A program made the translations under genes and the position numbers. From contig JAYKXP010000106.1 in assembly GCA_037176845.1 (NCBI GenBank), positions 106,940 to 170,939 on the forward strand: 64,000 nt of DNA, in the 5' to 3' direction. Positions 10,760 through 23,232 of this stretch are shown piece after piece. This stretch comes from Paramarasmius palmivorus (lineage: Eukaryota; Basidiomycota; Agaricomycetes; Agaricales; Marasmiaceae). The notes beneath the pieces are model-generated. The model saw only the letters and a program-made list of their open reading frames with translations, had not been told where the DNA came from and made no database searches. Numbering within the stretch: the stretch's first letter is position 1; the number at the start of each line of letters is the position of its first letter.

Positions 10760-12960
10760 CTTCGCCTCCCCACATTTTGCGATGTCGATACGTCAACGAC
10801 GACCTCTATTCCACTTTTCCGTCATCCAGTCTCATTCTTTCTACCTTTACATCCGAGTTCTTACATGCACGGCCAAAGACGTCCCCCGCTCAATTCTTCT
10901 GCACGTTGTACGACCAAGGATCTCGACACTTCTTCGAGCTTCGACTACCACTCCCCATTCCACATCTCATCATGGGGAGCATCTCGTGTAAGATGGGTGT
11001 GGGATATGAGTGCTCGAGAGAGGTGGTGAAAGAGTCTCTAGAGAACCGAGAGATAGCCAATGGTGATCGGGTTGTCAGACGACGCACGTACGACTCGGTA
11101 GGTCGAACTGGTTTCTTGTTTTCCGCTACCTCTAACCCTCTCTTTCGCAGCGCCTGTGAAGATGCTCTCTTCAACCCCGGCAACGACCATACGAAATATA
11201 CGGGACTCACAGGTTATCGTCAACATACCCAAAAAAACCACCGAACGAATATCGGACAATTGTCCATCCAGTCATCTATTCCCCCTTCATTCATTCGCAA
11301 TCCTTCGACACCCACCCCACCGACCAGAGCGTGCTTCAGAAACTGGCTCTCGTAGTATCCGGATTGGAGAAAAATGATTGGATATGGCCTCAGAACGGTG
11401 CAAAGCTACGCGACATCCATGTCTTCAGCCCAAATCACACTCCCTCTCTGTTCCATTTTCTGGTGCTCAGCAACGTCACAAATGCACCTAAACAGTAACC
11501 TGCAACGCTGTCAGGGTTTTGGCCGCTAACGACACGCTCCACCCTTCAACTAGGGCATCCTCCCGATACTGTTGAAACTACCCAACGCGTGTCTAGCGTT
11601 CTTCCAGGGTTCTGCAACCACTCGGTTGCTCTTTCTCCTGACGTGCATGTTCTCTAGTCGAGGCTGATATGGCTCTCAGGAACCGGCACCAACTGCCTTC
11701 CTTCATACGCTCATCCGCATCGCATTGACGCGCTCCCGCTCCCATACTTCCAATACTACGCCATTTACGTGATGCGTTCCCGTTGAAGAACGCTCATCTC
11801 GTGGAGAATTGGCTGGACAGTTATTGTACATCAACCTCTGCCTATCCACAGCTCGTTTTCCGTATCAGCTCTTTCGTTCTACCCCTTCCCAGCATGCCAC
11901 TTTCTACCTCGTATTACGATGAGGATGTCACCTTGGAGTAACGAATGCTCGGATTGGGAACGTGCATGGGATCTTCAACGTCAAACCCTTACCACAGCTA
12001 CACCCGCCTTTTCTTTTCCATCACTCGTTCCTCCTTCATCTGTACGAGCGCTTGGTGTGATATACCTCGGTACTCACAACACTATCCACAGCTTCGTGAA
12101 TCCCGCAGGTTACACCACAGCTGTACACCATCGCCGCCCACATCCCATGCCTCTCATCCAGCTTTCCGGTCAAGGGGATATACTTCCGTCGATGCTGAAA
12201 GTCGATCTCGTACCCCCAAGCGCGGAGTATCTTCAGCTCGTCTTCCTGTTCCTTCTGGGTCAGGTCGAACAGGGGTGATTTTGGGGACTTCGATGCGCTA
12301 GATGTTGTACTGGGCGTGCCGCGATTCCGAGTGGTTACGAAGCGAAAAGTGCTCGGCATCCACACAATCACCTTCTATTCCTCTCGAGATATCAGGATAC
12401 GGTTTTGTCGATCTCGTTTGAGCTTTAGCTCGCGTTGATGGACGGATGCTTGCAAGATTCATGGCTCTGCGTTGGGGACAACACGCTATGAAGGGTGCTC
12501 TACGGCGAACTTGGATACTGAGCATCTTGGGAAATGCTGGGTATGACCAGTGCGCGGTCACGGAAGTTGAGGAGAGAGGACATGTTCCCTAGGGAAGGGA
12601 GAAAAGGAGTTTGAAAACGATAAAGATATCTCGGGTGTTCTGAGAATGCGTCTAGGTATGTTTCATGGCTTATGTATCCCTATGCTTTGTATGTACTCAT
12701 CCGCCCTTTCGTTCAAAGATCAATCTTCCACTCCATTTCTCGGATATCTCGCTACGACTCAAGGTGCATGAGCCTCAGATTACAGCCCACCCATGCGGCT
12801 TTTATGAGGCTATCGTAGCCGTCTCCCGGAGTTGACGAAATCTCTGAAACATTCAAAGCTTGTTTGGTGCCTGGTTGTGATCCCGAACGAAGGTGTCCGC
12901 TTTCATGGGTTGCACAGGATAATGCTGTCGATGCTTCTCTTTGACGGCCTATGTTCACTC
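10760..12960 (+). pseudogene. Decayed gene module, repeated in three spacers
   Basis: This interval is related along most of its length to 19,570-21,250 and 39,240-41,000. Shared landmarks are cacattttgcgatgtcgat at the start, a reading resembling LPLRALVLGSL in the middle copies, and tacgagcgcttggtgtgatataccttgg-type sequence near 12,045. Each copy has different stops and frameshifts, so a consensus frame exists only across copies. It could be a decayed F-box/LRR-type gene, but that is a guess; no domain is certain. No product is expected from any copy. Confidence 0.35.
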
Positions 12961-12989
12961 GAGCTGTTTACGATATGATCATGAGGTGA

Positions 12990-13375
12990 GGTTTAATCAG
13001 TGTATTTGGGGTGCTGTTAACATTGACAGCATTTGATTGACAGATTCGACCGCGTATTGATCGTACAGCTCTGGTGACCATTTGAGTACGCTCTGACCAC
13101 TTGGCTGCAATTCGAGAGATGAGTAGTGGTGTGCGTTCAGACTGGAAGGAAGGGATACAGTACCGAGGTTGTATTCATGATGTGTAGTAAATGGAACGAA
13201 ATGAAGGACGATACTTTTGAATTCAACACGTTGAAGACACGAGGCTGTACGGTGTATCGCCTCTATACCCGTGACCTGCAGCTGGAGATCACCGACCTCC
13301 AACAGGTATGAGTACAGCTATCCAATACCTATAATATCACTGCTCTCCTACGAAAGCCTATAGCTCGTCCCTAAC
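12990..13375 (+). promoter_or_regulatory. 5' flank of KNL copy 2
   Basis: The flank contains blocks shared with the flanks of copies 4 (34,440-34,935) and 5 (42,390-42,862): gtgtatttggggtgctgt, tgttgacagc.tttgatgacag, and agctatccaat.cc.ataatat close to the start codon. Copies 4 and 5 carry a TATA-like string before the last block; here it is degraded (gtatgagtacag). Confidence 0.45.
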
Positions 13376-15696
13376 ATGAGCTTCAACAACTCTTCGCAGG
13401 TCTTTGTCCATGGCCATGCAATCAACACTGTAAACGGGAATCAGTATAATGCGAGTGTTATTCATTTCAACAGCCAGGAGAAAGAGCGTACTGAGTATGA
13501 CGAGGTGTGTATTCTTCCAAATGAGGTTGTTTACCCACTGAAGCTTGCATAGTTTGAAGAAGTGAAACCGGGTCGGATTTTCACCTTGGAGAGAATCCAC
13601 ACTGAGGATCTTACAGAGAGACAAGAATGGGAATTGAAAAACGGGAAATTGGTCCGCAAGCCAAGCATATCAGCTCAAAGGACAATTTGTACGGTACAAG
13701 TGCGCCCAGATCAGCGAAGTAAATACACTGGAGTTATCTATGAGGGCGAGGATGCACATGTCTCTTGGAAGGAAGACTTTGAGCACTTTTCTCGGGCTGG
13801 CCTAGGGTTTGTTTTTGCTCTTCCTAAATCCCTTCACATCAATTGCTGACAATTGGATAGGACACCTGAAACATGGCGGCTTTATGGCCTGAATCACTCC
13901 AAAATTCCCTTGCTCATCTTCCATGGTGGTACTATGTTTTTTTTTTCAATTGTCATGTTCTTCTCAGATTTGTGTGGTAGAATTGGTACCTCTTGCAAAT
14001 TTCTACAAAGAGTCATTCTGGACAGAGATCTATTTGGATATGTTCAGTGTGCGTCCCAAATTAAGTTTTCAAGTTCCTGTTAATCCATTTTCCTCTTAGT
14101 ACCAATTGAAATGTCTTCCGCCACGGATATGGTTGGACATGGGAGGGAATCTGTGCAAGGGACTCAAAGGACCTCATGTTCCATTCCTTCGTGAATTACA
14201 CTGTGACACTGCTGTTCCCTCTTCAGTAGAAATGCTGCAAGACAATGACATCTGCTTCAAATTCTTTCAGCAAAACTCATCATCGCATTTGGATCAAACC
14301 ATTGTAGGCCATGCATCCTACTATTGTTATCTACTATATCCCAAGCACACCAACCACCAACCACCCTTGGATCACTCCAACTCTCATTGGATGGCTGAGC
14401 ATTACTTCAAAAGGCTATTTCGACATCCACCACATTACCTCACACTGGACATGTTACATGGGCTTCATTTTGATACTGTTTACTCTCCTTCACGGGGAGC
14501 TGTTGCAAGGTACCCAAGGGGTGAAATGTCCTGGAAAGCATACTGCCTTCGGGGACTGGTGAATGAGATGAAATTGAGGGATGGGTTGATTCGGTGAGTG
14601 AAATTTTTATGTTTTAGTTCATTAGTGCTGAATTTCTACAGTTTCGAGCTAGATGATCCAGAGGAGATTGAGGCTTCTGTCGAGTATTCATGTCATTACT
14701 ACAGTTGGTTGATGCAGAGTTCAAGGATCATCAATGCCCACGAGATGTCAGGGATGGAAGAAAAATGTTGTATGTCTGCCCTCTCCACTAAATCTGCAAT
14801 AGAACTCATCATCCCTTTCAATAGTCTTAGTTTACCCACCTACCTTCGAGCTCTCAGGCTGCTCATATCGACCCCGGTCACTCACACTCGAAGAGCTCCC
14901 ACCAATCTACCTTTTCATCTATCCTCCCTCGTCAATAGCAGAACTCATATCATGGAAGAACGGACACACCCGATCCCACTTTTGGTCTTTGGATGAGAAT
15001 GGTCGATCTGAGATGTCAGAGGAGGAATGTAGGCAATGGGAGATTCCGGAGCTTCGAATCAAATCAGATTTCACTGAGATAAATTTGCGACGCTGGCCAG
15101 CCCACATCTACACTGCCCTCCACAAGTGGCAAGTCGCATGTGGCTTTGACCCTACCACTGCTGATTGGGCTCAAAGTCATGGGTACCTAGAATTTGAGAT
15201 CATCGGTGGCAGGGAAGAGGAAGCACGGTTTGAGGGTGTTCATGGTTTGTCACACTCTTTGCATTCTTGAGTCTCGTTCATGCCAAATTGACCTTTGATC
15301 ATTCAGATTGGTGTTCCTATATCAGCAAGCTGCGTGAACAAGATGTAGAATTACAACTATCTGTGCAATTTCAAGGTCGGTCGCGCGCGCATCTGCTCCC
15401 TTGCTAGATTTACCATCTCACTTTTCATAGAAATCACCAGGATTTCGCTCATGACATCTACACCGAAGCCTTCACGAATACCTGTCCCAAAATGGAATCC
15501 TCTATGCAAGAGTTGGAGAAAGTTAGTAGCCGGCGCAGAGGGTTCACAAATTGGGCATACTGAATATTCAGGGGCGCCCTTCAGCGGAGAAGCAGCGCAA
15601 AGTGTCGAAAAAACCAACAACAGTACTCGTTGGCAAGAGAGTGAACTAATCAATTGGTGTGTTGAGCCTTTGTATTGTGTAATAACGTTGTGCTGA
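13376..15696 (+). CDS. KNL family copy 2, intact 629-aa protein
   Basis: Nine exons: 13376-13504, 13553-13806, 13861-13928, 13981-14048, 14100-14593, 14642-14769, 14831-15244, 15307-15375 and 15431-15696, all joining in frame. Residues about 44-128 carry a GxIxTLxRIH strand, then VQVRPDQRSKYTGVIYEGEDAH and SWKEDFEHFSR, a layout like beta-3/alpha-C of a protein kinase N-lobe. LYGLNHSKIPLLIFHG and LVPLANFYKE follow. The C-terminal half has YLFIYPPSS, HFWSLDENG (about residue 430) and WQVACGFDPTTADWAQSHGY. The C-terminal exon is of the same type as copy 1, not copies 3-5. There is no signal peptide or membrane segment. Function unknown; without HRD/DFG residues, kinase activity is unlikely. Exon 1 is a hybrid: its first half resembles copy 1 and its second half resembles copies 3 and 5. 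Confidence 0.8.
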
Positions 15697-16440
15697 GTCT
15701 TCTCCAGTTACTCCGAGTCTACCCAGGTGTCTTATTTACTCGCAATGTTAGGACTCGTGTTTTGTTTTCTGTCATTTTATGTCCACTTGATACTATGTGG
15801 TTGCTCTCTAATAATTTCTTGATCTGTATGTATGATATTCTACTCGGGTCCACCGAAAGTCCTGATACCCCTCGTGACGTCACCCGGAAAATGAGCATCA
15901 AAGATTTTGTTGTCCTCTGGACCACATAGTTTACGGATAGCAATCATAGTGGTAAATATTTATTGTGATACTGCAGGTGAATCGATAGCTAATACATGAG
16001 TTCAAGGAATTCACTAGAAGAGTCAGAAAATGGTACACAAAAAGAAGGCTTGTGGTGGTGCCGGATGTCAAAGGGTATCAGGACTTTCGGTGGACCTGAG
16101 TACCTTTGCACCCAAATTGTAATGTAACACCGTGACGGCAAGCCAGCTCACGAAGGTCGCCACCAAAATATCTAATATCATGACATTCAAATCGGCGATG
16201 CTTCTGCGCGCATGTGTCCATTGTAAGGCTAACAATCTCCACTGCAAACTTCAATAGCACGCACTTGAGCACTGGAGAAGGCTTATAGAAACAAAGCTCG
16301 AATATAACGACCTAAATAATATTCAGTATTGCGGTTGAACACAAAAACGAAGACATACGTTCGCAACGTAACATGAAACTTCTTGCCAGTGGCAACAGCC
16401 AACCCAGTACCGGTCATCAAGATGGCATTCAAAGAACGAT
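15697..16440. other. Spacer, no gene recognised
   Basis: This is the 3' flank of KNL copy 2 and is weakly similar to 8,575-9,050. Short frames (for example 15,675-15,929) start inside the preceding exon or lack any family resemblance. I see nothing else I can support. Confidence 0.4.
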
Positions 16441-16449
16441 CAAAACTTG

Positions 16450-17860
16450 ATGCTGTGTGCTATATCCAACAGTGAGCAACACCTAATCCGAGGACTCGGC
16501 TTCCACCTTTCGCAGCCTGTTCATCTTCCTCAACGCCGCAGCTTGCGACGAGGTTGTCGATGGAACGTTTCTTTGCGCCTCTGTTGGTTGGCACGGGTAT
16601 GGGTTCCGGTTCGGTGGGTACTTGGACGGTTACAGTGACGAGCACGGCTTTTGAGATGGAGGTACCGTTTGTGTGGGGTACCTGATCTTGTTCTTGTTTG
16701 GCTTTTCTGTGAACCTCGACCAACTGACACCTCTTTGATGTACTCGACGTCATTGTCTTCACTGACATCCTTGTCTTCCTCTTCCTTATCGGCGTCAGCG
16801 TCTCTTGCGTTGGGCTGCATTTCAAATTTGTGAGACATTGTGGGTGCATGGGGAAGGAAAAGGACATACATCACCCAAGAGTAATACAGTTAGGTTTCTG
16901 TCGTGGTACTGGGTCTGACGTGCCTGATGTAGAAAGAAAAGTTAATACATACATCGCAGTATAAGTATCGAATACCCACGTACCACCAGCTTGGATTGCC
17001 ATGAACAATATCTGGAAAAACATGTCTGACTCCACCAACGCGATCATCTCGGTTTTGTTGGACTCTTGATGTCGGTATGCGAGGTTGAAGTTTGCGGGAC
17101 CAGGCCCAGGTTTAGTTGCATGGTTCTGAATCAGAAGATGGGTTTGCCATGTCTGCTGCTGTATATACGGTAGAGGTAAGACGAGTAGGTTGGCTTTGAT
17201 GTACATAATTTGCTTACGACTAGCAGTGGGAGTCATAAAGTCACTATGTTCTGTTTGGGAGTATGAGACAAACATGGTGAGGAAATGTGTTTACAGGATA
17301 CATACCTCAGCTCTATCCAGTTCGTAAGCAGTCGAGGTATAGAGAACTCCAGTGCCATCGTCCGTGTTGTGGGTTACCATGTCGTGATAAGCCTTGCAGG
17401 TATTATCAACGGCGGAAGTAGAATAGATTGAAAAGGCAAAGTTACGATGCAAAGGTCGGTTCTAATTGAGGATCTCGCCAGTGGCAGCCGCTGGTTCCAT
17501 GGGTGCAGAGCTCTGAGCTGTACCAAGTGTGAATGAAGCCAGATGAATGTGCGGGCTCAATTGAATTCTTGAAGCCACAGCTTCCAATCCCTAGAAAGTG
17601 AGTGTTATTGACAATGGCGATTTTAATCAATTGAGCGTGCGTACATATCAGGCTGAGGATCTGCTGCAGTGATGCTAATTGACGAGTTCAGTAATATCAT
17701 ACTCTTCGGTGACAACAGAGAGGCTAGAGTAATCCCTGTAAGCGGAATGAATTGTCAACATGAAAAGTACCAGCTTTTGAGACGTACCCAGCCATAATTG
17801 AGACTTTGAGGTAAGATTTACTTTGGATAAATCTCTTGCCAAAAGGTCAAAGAAGAGTCG
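16450..17860 (-). pseudogene. Minus-strand multi-exon gene or relic, unknown product
   Basis: Several minus-strand pieces with plausible splice sites are in order. A start-like MAG|gtacgt lies near 17,795 (the related block at 38,650 gives MSAG|gtacgt). A piece reading ITLASLLSPKSMILLNSS follows. Next comes a piece with FAFSIYSTSAVDNTCKAYHD (about 17,430-17,300) ending TAYELDRAE before a GTATGT donor. A part containing ALVESDMFFQILFMAIQAGG (hydrophobic, about 17,000) and a charged, Thr/Pro-rich tail near 16,600 complete the series. Related blocks lie at 37,500-38,670, 9,060-10,400, 32,040-33,420 and perhaps 45,900-46,250, all more decayed. I cannot join a complete frame. It may be a secreted or membrane protein family that travels with the KNL array. 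Confidence 0.35.
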
Positions 17861-18182
17861 TGGTGGTTGTGTGGAAAGCTGCACAATTCTTTATCTGGTT
17901 CTCCCATCATCGACAGCAACCACTCTAGGCGAACTACAACACTGTTCATGATTCACCATCTACTAGCGTTACATGTTCCATCGCCCAAAGTCACAAAAAA
18001 AACGCATCAAACTCTTCACTTGGTCACAGCACTATCCATCGCCGTCACCAGGAAGTCCTTAGTGACATGTGGAATGTGGGCCAGCGGAGACCGCTGGCAG
18101 GACGAGCCTGAGGTACGAGCATCCTTGGACCTTTACACACCAAATACATAAACTTTTGAACCTCATTTGTATATCACATCGA

Positions 18183-18641
18183 TAGCGGGGTGCTTTGAGA
18201 CAGAGTGATACATATCATCACACTCCCTCGGCTCCTACTAGGTCAACATCAGTGCTACAGAATCAAATGATAAAAAAGATAACTTACACAATTACCATGT
18301 AGGCGACAATGACAGACAGGAATGATACAATTTCATTCACTCCATGGTCCAAAATGGATTGATAGCACGCAGAAGTGTTAATGCTGGCAGGCGGTTGAAC
18401 TGCGGCAGCGAACGAGAATGATCGAATAAAGCAATCATCGCAGTTTGATATTGGCTGGTCGACTGTCGTTCTTGAAAACCTTGAACTCATCCCGTATCGA
18501 GTGGACAGTATAACCATGAAATCTAAGAAGTTTGCTTGTGTTACCAGCAGGCAAAAAGAAAAGAAGAGCAAGATACGCACTCGGAGTAGCCCCAACTGTT
18601 GCGAAACCCCAACTCGAGTAATCAAGCTCGAAAATAGCCAT
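18183..18641 (-). CDS. Possible small membrane protein (about 125 aa)
   Basis: A start at 18641 (MAIFELDYSSWGFATVGAT) can be spliced through a 58-nt intron (gtgcgt...ttag) to a 200-nt exon, then through a gtaagt...ctag intron to a short last exon ending near 18,183. The middle exon ends with a hydrophobic stretch, EIVSFLSVIVAYMVIV, that could span a membrane, and has two Cys pairs (NCDDC; SACY). I recognise no family. It lies in DNA absent from the equivalent position of the other spacers and is flanked by an imperfect 22-bp direct repeat (18,098-18,119 and 19,326-19,347), which suggests an inserted segment. It could equally be a chance open frame. Confidence 0.3.
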
Positions 18642-18649
18642 AGGCCAGT

Positions 18650-19357
18650 ATGGAAGTTACGTCCTCAAAGAGCTGGGATGATATGGAGTGCTATCGGCCT
18701 CCACATACTCTGTGCAGTGAAACGTAAGGGTCTTGCCATTGCCTGACAGGATTAGCGGGACTGTGAAAAGGTTAAACAATGGGCTCCTTGCAAAAATGAG
18801 AAGAGGTACCGCCGACCAGCTATTAACACTCCTTTCACTGCTTGTCTTCGGGTTGTCCTCTGTGGCACAGGCTTGTGGAGAGTTGGTAAAGCGGATAGAA
18901 TATGTAGACGGTAGAACGACAAAGTCGGCGTTATTACATCATGATGTATGATCCATGCCGCGTGATAGCGATCAAGTATGGTTTGTTCTAATTGAAATTT
19001 TCACAAAAATCATAATGAGCAAATGTCCTTGAGCTTTAGAAACACATACCCAAGATGATTTACGAGTTGCAAGCATCGAACTAAGCCGGAAAACCCCCTA
19101 TGAGTAGTGATATATATCCCAGCCTGCTCGTCGTCAGCCTTCGGCTGACTCCTTGCAGGCTCAGTGTGAGGTGAGGTGAAGTGAAGCAAAAAAGAAAGCA
19201 GAAACTCGACAAACGGCGATGCGCAACCATAAGCGCGACTGACATAGAGGTTTCCCACGGGTGCGATAAATATGGGAAAAGATTCACATTCCCACATTAT
19301 AAGTGACGAAGAAAAAAAAAGGTGACAGAACGAGTCCGAGGTACGAGGACTCGTAAC
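18650..19357. other. Intergenic, no gene recognised
   Basis: Short open frames on both strands show no family resemblance or shared splice pattern. A 24-bp imperfect palindrome around cgagtcc-gaggtac-gaggactcg lies at 19,330-19,353, just before the MITE-like element. Confidence 0.35.
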
Positions 19358-19558
19358 ATGTCGGAGTTTCCGTAAAGTCCTTATGAGAGGATGGTGTTAT
19401 CGGCCCGTATAAGCGCTTATAATCGGCTCTTACGGCCTCTTACGGAGGACTGATAAGGCTCTTATAGCCAATTATGGCCTTATAACGGCCCGTAATATTA
19501 GTCAAACTCTGAATCGACCTTATAGGCGCTTATCGCCAAAAATAAAAAGTTCCGACAT
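19358..19558. mobile_element. Small palindrome-rich MITE-like element (~200 bp)
   Basis: The segment begins ATGTCGGAGTTTCC and ends with the inverse of ATGTCGGAACTTTT, so the termini are inverted repeats. Between them are many short CTTATA/TATAAG and CTCTTACGG/CCGTA palindromic words. The related spacers at 10,740 and 39,230 lack this segment just before the cacatttt.cgatgtc landmark. I cannot define a target duplication with confidence, so the class is unknown. Confidence 0.5.
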
Positions 19559-19569
19559 TTTTTTACACC

Positions 19570-21250
19570 AGCTCCCACATTTTGCGATGTCGATTCGTTA
19601 ACCACGCCCTCACATTTCGGTCATCTAAACTCCTTCCAGCTATCCTACCTATACATCCGCATCCTTAGGTGCACGGCCAAAGATATTCCCCACCCGAGCC
19701 CTCTTCCGCACCTTGCACATCTTCTCGACTTCCTCCACCACTCCAAATTTCACGCGTATCTACGGCCCACCATTCCTTCAGAGCAGAGGCACTCTTGTGT
19801 TGCTTTGGATATACCAGGAGTATGATCAATGCGGGATACGAGTGCTCTCGAGGCGTAGCAGAAGATTTTTAGAGGTGCCTATCGCGGGAGAGTCGAGAAG
19901 AGCAACTTGGTTGGTGTACCGCTAGTCCCAACACATTCTTCTTCCTCAGCACCCTCAAAGACGCTGTCTTCAATCCCGACAACGTCTATACGACCAGCGA
20001 AACATATGGGGCCCATAGGGTATCGTCAACTCGTTCCAGAAACCGCTAAACGTAAATCGGGCGATGTCCATTCACTGATTCTCAATCCTTTGACACCCAC
20101 CTCATCGACATCGATCTCGGCGCATTTTTAAGGGCCGTCATAGTCCCTGAACGAGGGGAAGCAGAGTGGGTTATGGTTATGGCTGGAGAACATTGCCAAG
20201 TTACGCAACATTCATTTCCCTGAGCTCTCGCCTCCCATTGCGTGCTCTGGTGCCTGATAGCGTTCAAATCCATCCTTCCGACGAAATACGCCGCTACCAA
20301 AGATTTGACCGTCCAAAACACGCTTCTTCACTGTCAACTAGAGCGTCTCGTCGCTACTCGAACCTAAGCACCACACCGAATCCTAACATCATTCAACGCA
20401 TTTTTAGTGTTCTTCGAGGGATTTGTGGATACGGTACAGCTTCTTCCCGACGTGCCTGGCCTCGAGGTCAAGTCGAAGATGGCTCTTTTGCGAGATGGAC
20501 ACGAGCACCAACCACGTTCCTTCTCTCCCACATTCACACCCTATCCTCTCACTTCCATACCCACACCTCGAATATAAAACAATTTAATAGCATACCTTCG
20601 ACAAAGAAGGTTCATTTCCGCCCTCAAAACGATAGACCTTCCCGGAATGTTCAATCTGCGCTTACCCATACCTCATCTTCCGTATCTCCTGTTCCATCCC
20701 ACTTGCTTTCGATCTCGTATTGCGATGAGGATGTCCCCCTGCAGCAGCGAACACTCGTACACGGGATCTTCTAGGCATATCTTGACCTCGAACCATACGC
20801 CGCCCTGTCCTTTCCGTCACCCGTTCCTGCTTTTACAGCGAAGAATCCTCTTCTTTCATATGTACGAGCGTTTGGTGTAATATACTTGGGTACTCGCACC
20901 ATCAATTACCGGCAATTACCCCGCGTTTCTACCCAGACGATGTTCTACATCATCAACACCCACTTCCTATTCCTCTCATTCAGCACGGGGACATACTTCC
21001 GTCGACGATCTCGTACCCACGAGCGCGGAGGATCTTCAGCTCGTCTCGTGTTGTAGAAAAGGCGAATTTGAGGACTATGCTCGTTGAGATATGTTGGGTA
21101 GTAGCGGGTAGTAGCAGGTGTGCTGGGGTTTAGAGTGGTTACGGAGACTGAGAAGAGGTGAAAAGAAGTGCTCGCCGGGGCGAGTTCACAGCTCGATCGC
21201 ATCGCCCAAGTGGTACTCAATCCCCGTCCTAGGCTCGTGTCAATCGTTTG
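19570..21250 (+). pseudogene. Second copy of the decayed spacer gene module
   Basis: Begins with cacattttgcgatgtcgatt and follows the same order as 10,760-12,960 and 39,240-41,000, including LPLRALVP (about 20,240) and tacgagcgtttggtgtaatatacttgg (about 20,865). Frameshifts differ from the other copies. No product is expected. Confidence 0.35.
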
Positions 21251-21499
21251 GAAGATTCGCTAATGCAGGCCGCAGCTCATGAGATACATCTCGATATGCT
21301 AGATGCGACAAGTTACTCCAGGTGTGCTGCATTGTTCCGAGTACTGAACTGCGGTGAACTCACCCTTGGATTTTACAGGCTAAAATGGAAGCTGATTATC
21401 AGAGGCAACTTGAAGGACTTGAAGCTAGCTAATCCTACTGCACGTTTTGCTCTACCCTTGCCTCCAGTCATTCATCATTCCTTCGTCAATCGCATGTGT

Positions 21500-21953
21500 A
21501 TCTATCCTTTTACATCCGGGTAACCAAAGGTGTCGTGTGACGCCTTACGTTCATATTCTCTTCCTCGCGAAGAATAGGCATCGAGTGCAATGAAGTGCCT
21601 TCGTGATGAGGTACACGAATTGGAACGTTATGATGAGGAAATCTCTCGTCTTCGAATAATGTTGAGTCGCCTTGAGGTACAGAGGAACTAGGTGTACAAG
21701 GGCACTGAGCAGCGCTGTAGCTGGCTGTCTCCCACTCAAAAACTGCGCGTTGAGATTCTGGTCGAGATATCCATCTACGCCTGTAGTCCAGTCGCTGGTG
21801 GCGGTGTTGGAGCTGGTGCCAGTAGTCAATATTTCAATTCGCCAGCACTGCATTGGGGCACAGGGGGATTTCATGATGCTGCCAATGTTGATGAGTATCA
21901 AGGTACGAAAACGACTGTCGACAGGAGGCCCCTATATAATACAAATGTAACAG
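21500..21953 (+). pseudogene. F-box N-terminal fragment with one in-frame stop
   Basis: From ATG at 21,591 the frame reads DEVHELERYDEEISRLRIML, then a TAG, and continues in the same frame as EQRCSWLSPTQKLRVEILVEI. This is the coiled coil plus SWLSPxxKLxxEIL core of the agaricomycete F-box family. It stops making sense near 21,950, where the minus-strand F-box gene ends, so it is a 5' truncated copy placed tail-to-tail with that gene. No leucine-rich part follows. Confidence 0.55.
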
Positions 21954-23232
21954 TTATTGCTTGCCCGAAATTTCCACCTTGCGTTTAGAATATATACGAC
22001 AGATTGTTCCCGCGTTACCGAGAGCAACTAATCTCTCTTGTACAACCGACAATGGGTTCTCGATGGTCTGTTTCCAACACTGATGAAGAGGATCCGTGCA
22101 AATGAACACATTCTTGAGGGCAGAAACGTCCGCTCTCGCATTAGCGTCAAGTTTTGCACGAGTTCTCTCCTCTACCATTTCCAGAATAAAAATAGAGAGT
22201 TGAGGACCACAGCTTTCGAGATGCTCGTGTATCTCGATGTCCCTCAATCTAGGCAGAAGTGCCTGCGAACGGCTCGAAGGGATGAGGAGCACTGGGAATA
22301 GGCTGGCAATGAATGTCACGTCGCCTAATGAGTCGGTTGTATTCCTTGGATACACTGCAGTGTACGGACGCTGAAAGGACACTTTGAGAGATTCCAAGCA
22401 CGGTGAATGCTCTAAAATCCTCAGAAGTGTTGGGTACCACTTCATGGAAAAGTTGCGGTCCCATGGTAAATCAAGCAGGTGGAGTTCCTTCAAAGATCCA
22501 AAGTCCGCTGAACGTTGCAGCATGGAGAACAAAGAATCCAAACAGAAAACCAGGTTCACCATTTGTTCTCCAAGTAACACTGTTGCGTGAAATATTTGAA
22601 GCGACGGAAGGACGAGAGAGTCGAGAACAAAACAAAATTGCGGCTTGCTGCCAGAACGAAGGTCTAATTTCCGGAGAGAAGGGAGTACTACAGGCTGGAT
22701 ATCACCACTCCAATCCTCTCCGGGAAACCCAGGCCTCATGCCCATTAGAAGCTCCTCAAGTTGGAGACAATGAGTGACAATGAAGCGGAAATCCATTGAC
22801 CCGTCTAAATTGTAGATAGTAAGAGATTTGAGTTGATTCCACGGAGTATGGTTCGCCCCGATAGATACACATTGCTGAACTTCATCGGTAGTGAAGTATC
22901 GCAGAGGTGCATCACGGATGGCATTCCAAAAATGATCCTCGGTGAAAGGGACTCCGTCATTGCGCAAAGATAACGTGTGGAGATTTGGGAACGACACCTC
23001 CGAGTCCTGCATCCAGATGTTTGGCTGCATGTGGGACAGGGAGAGATCTTGGCAACGGAAAAGGTGCTTTGCCAACACTTTGAGGAAAAGCAAAGTGTGC
23101 CCCCCCAGCTCGGTCTGTGCCTCATCGATGTCGCTAATCGCAACTGGAAGTACTTCATAATCGCCAATGACACAGATCGTCAATGGATGGTCTCCGGAGT
23201 TGTTCAAGTAGACCTGAAGCAGCGGGGTGAAA

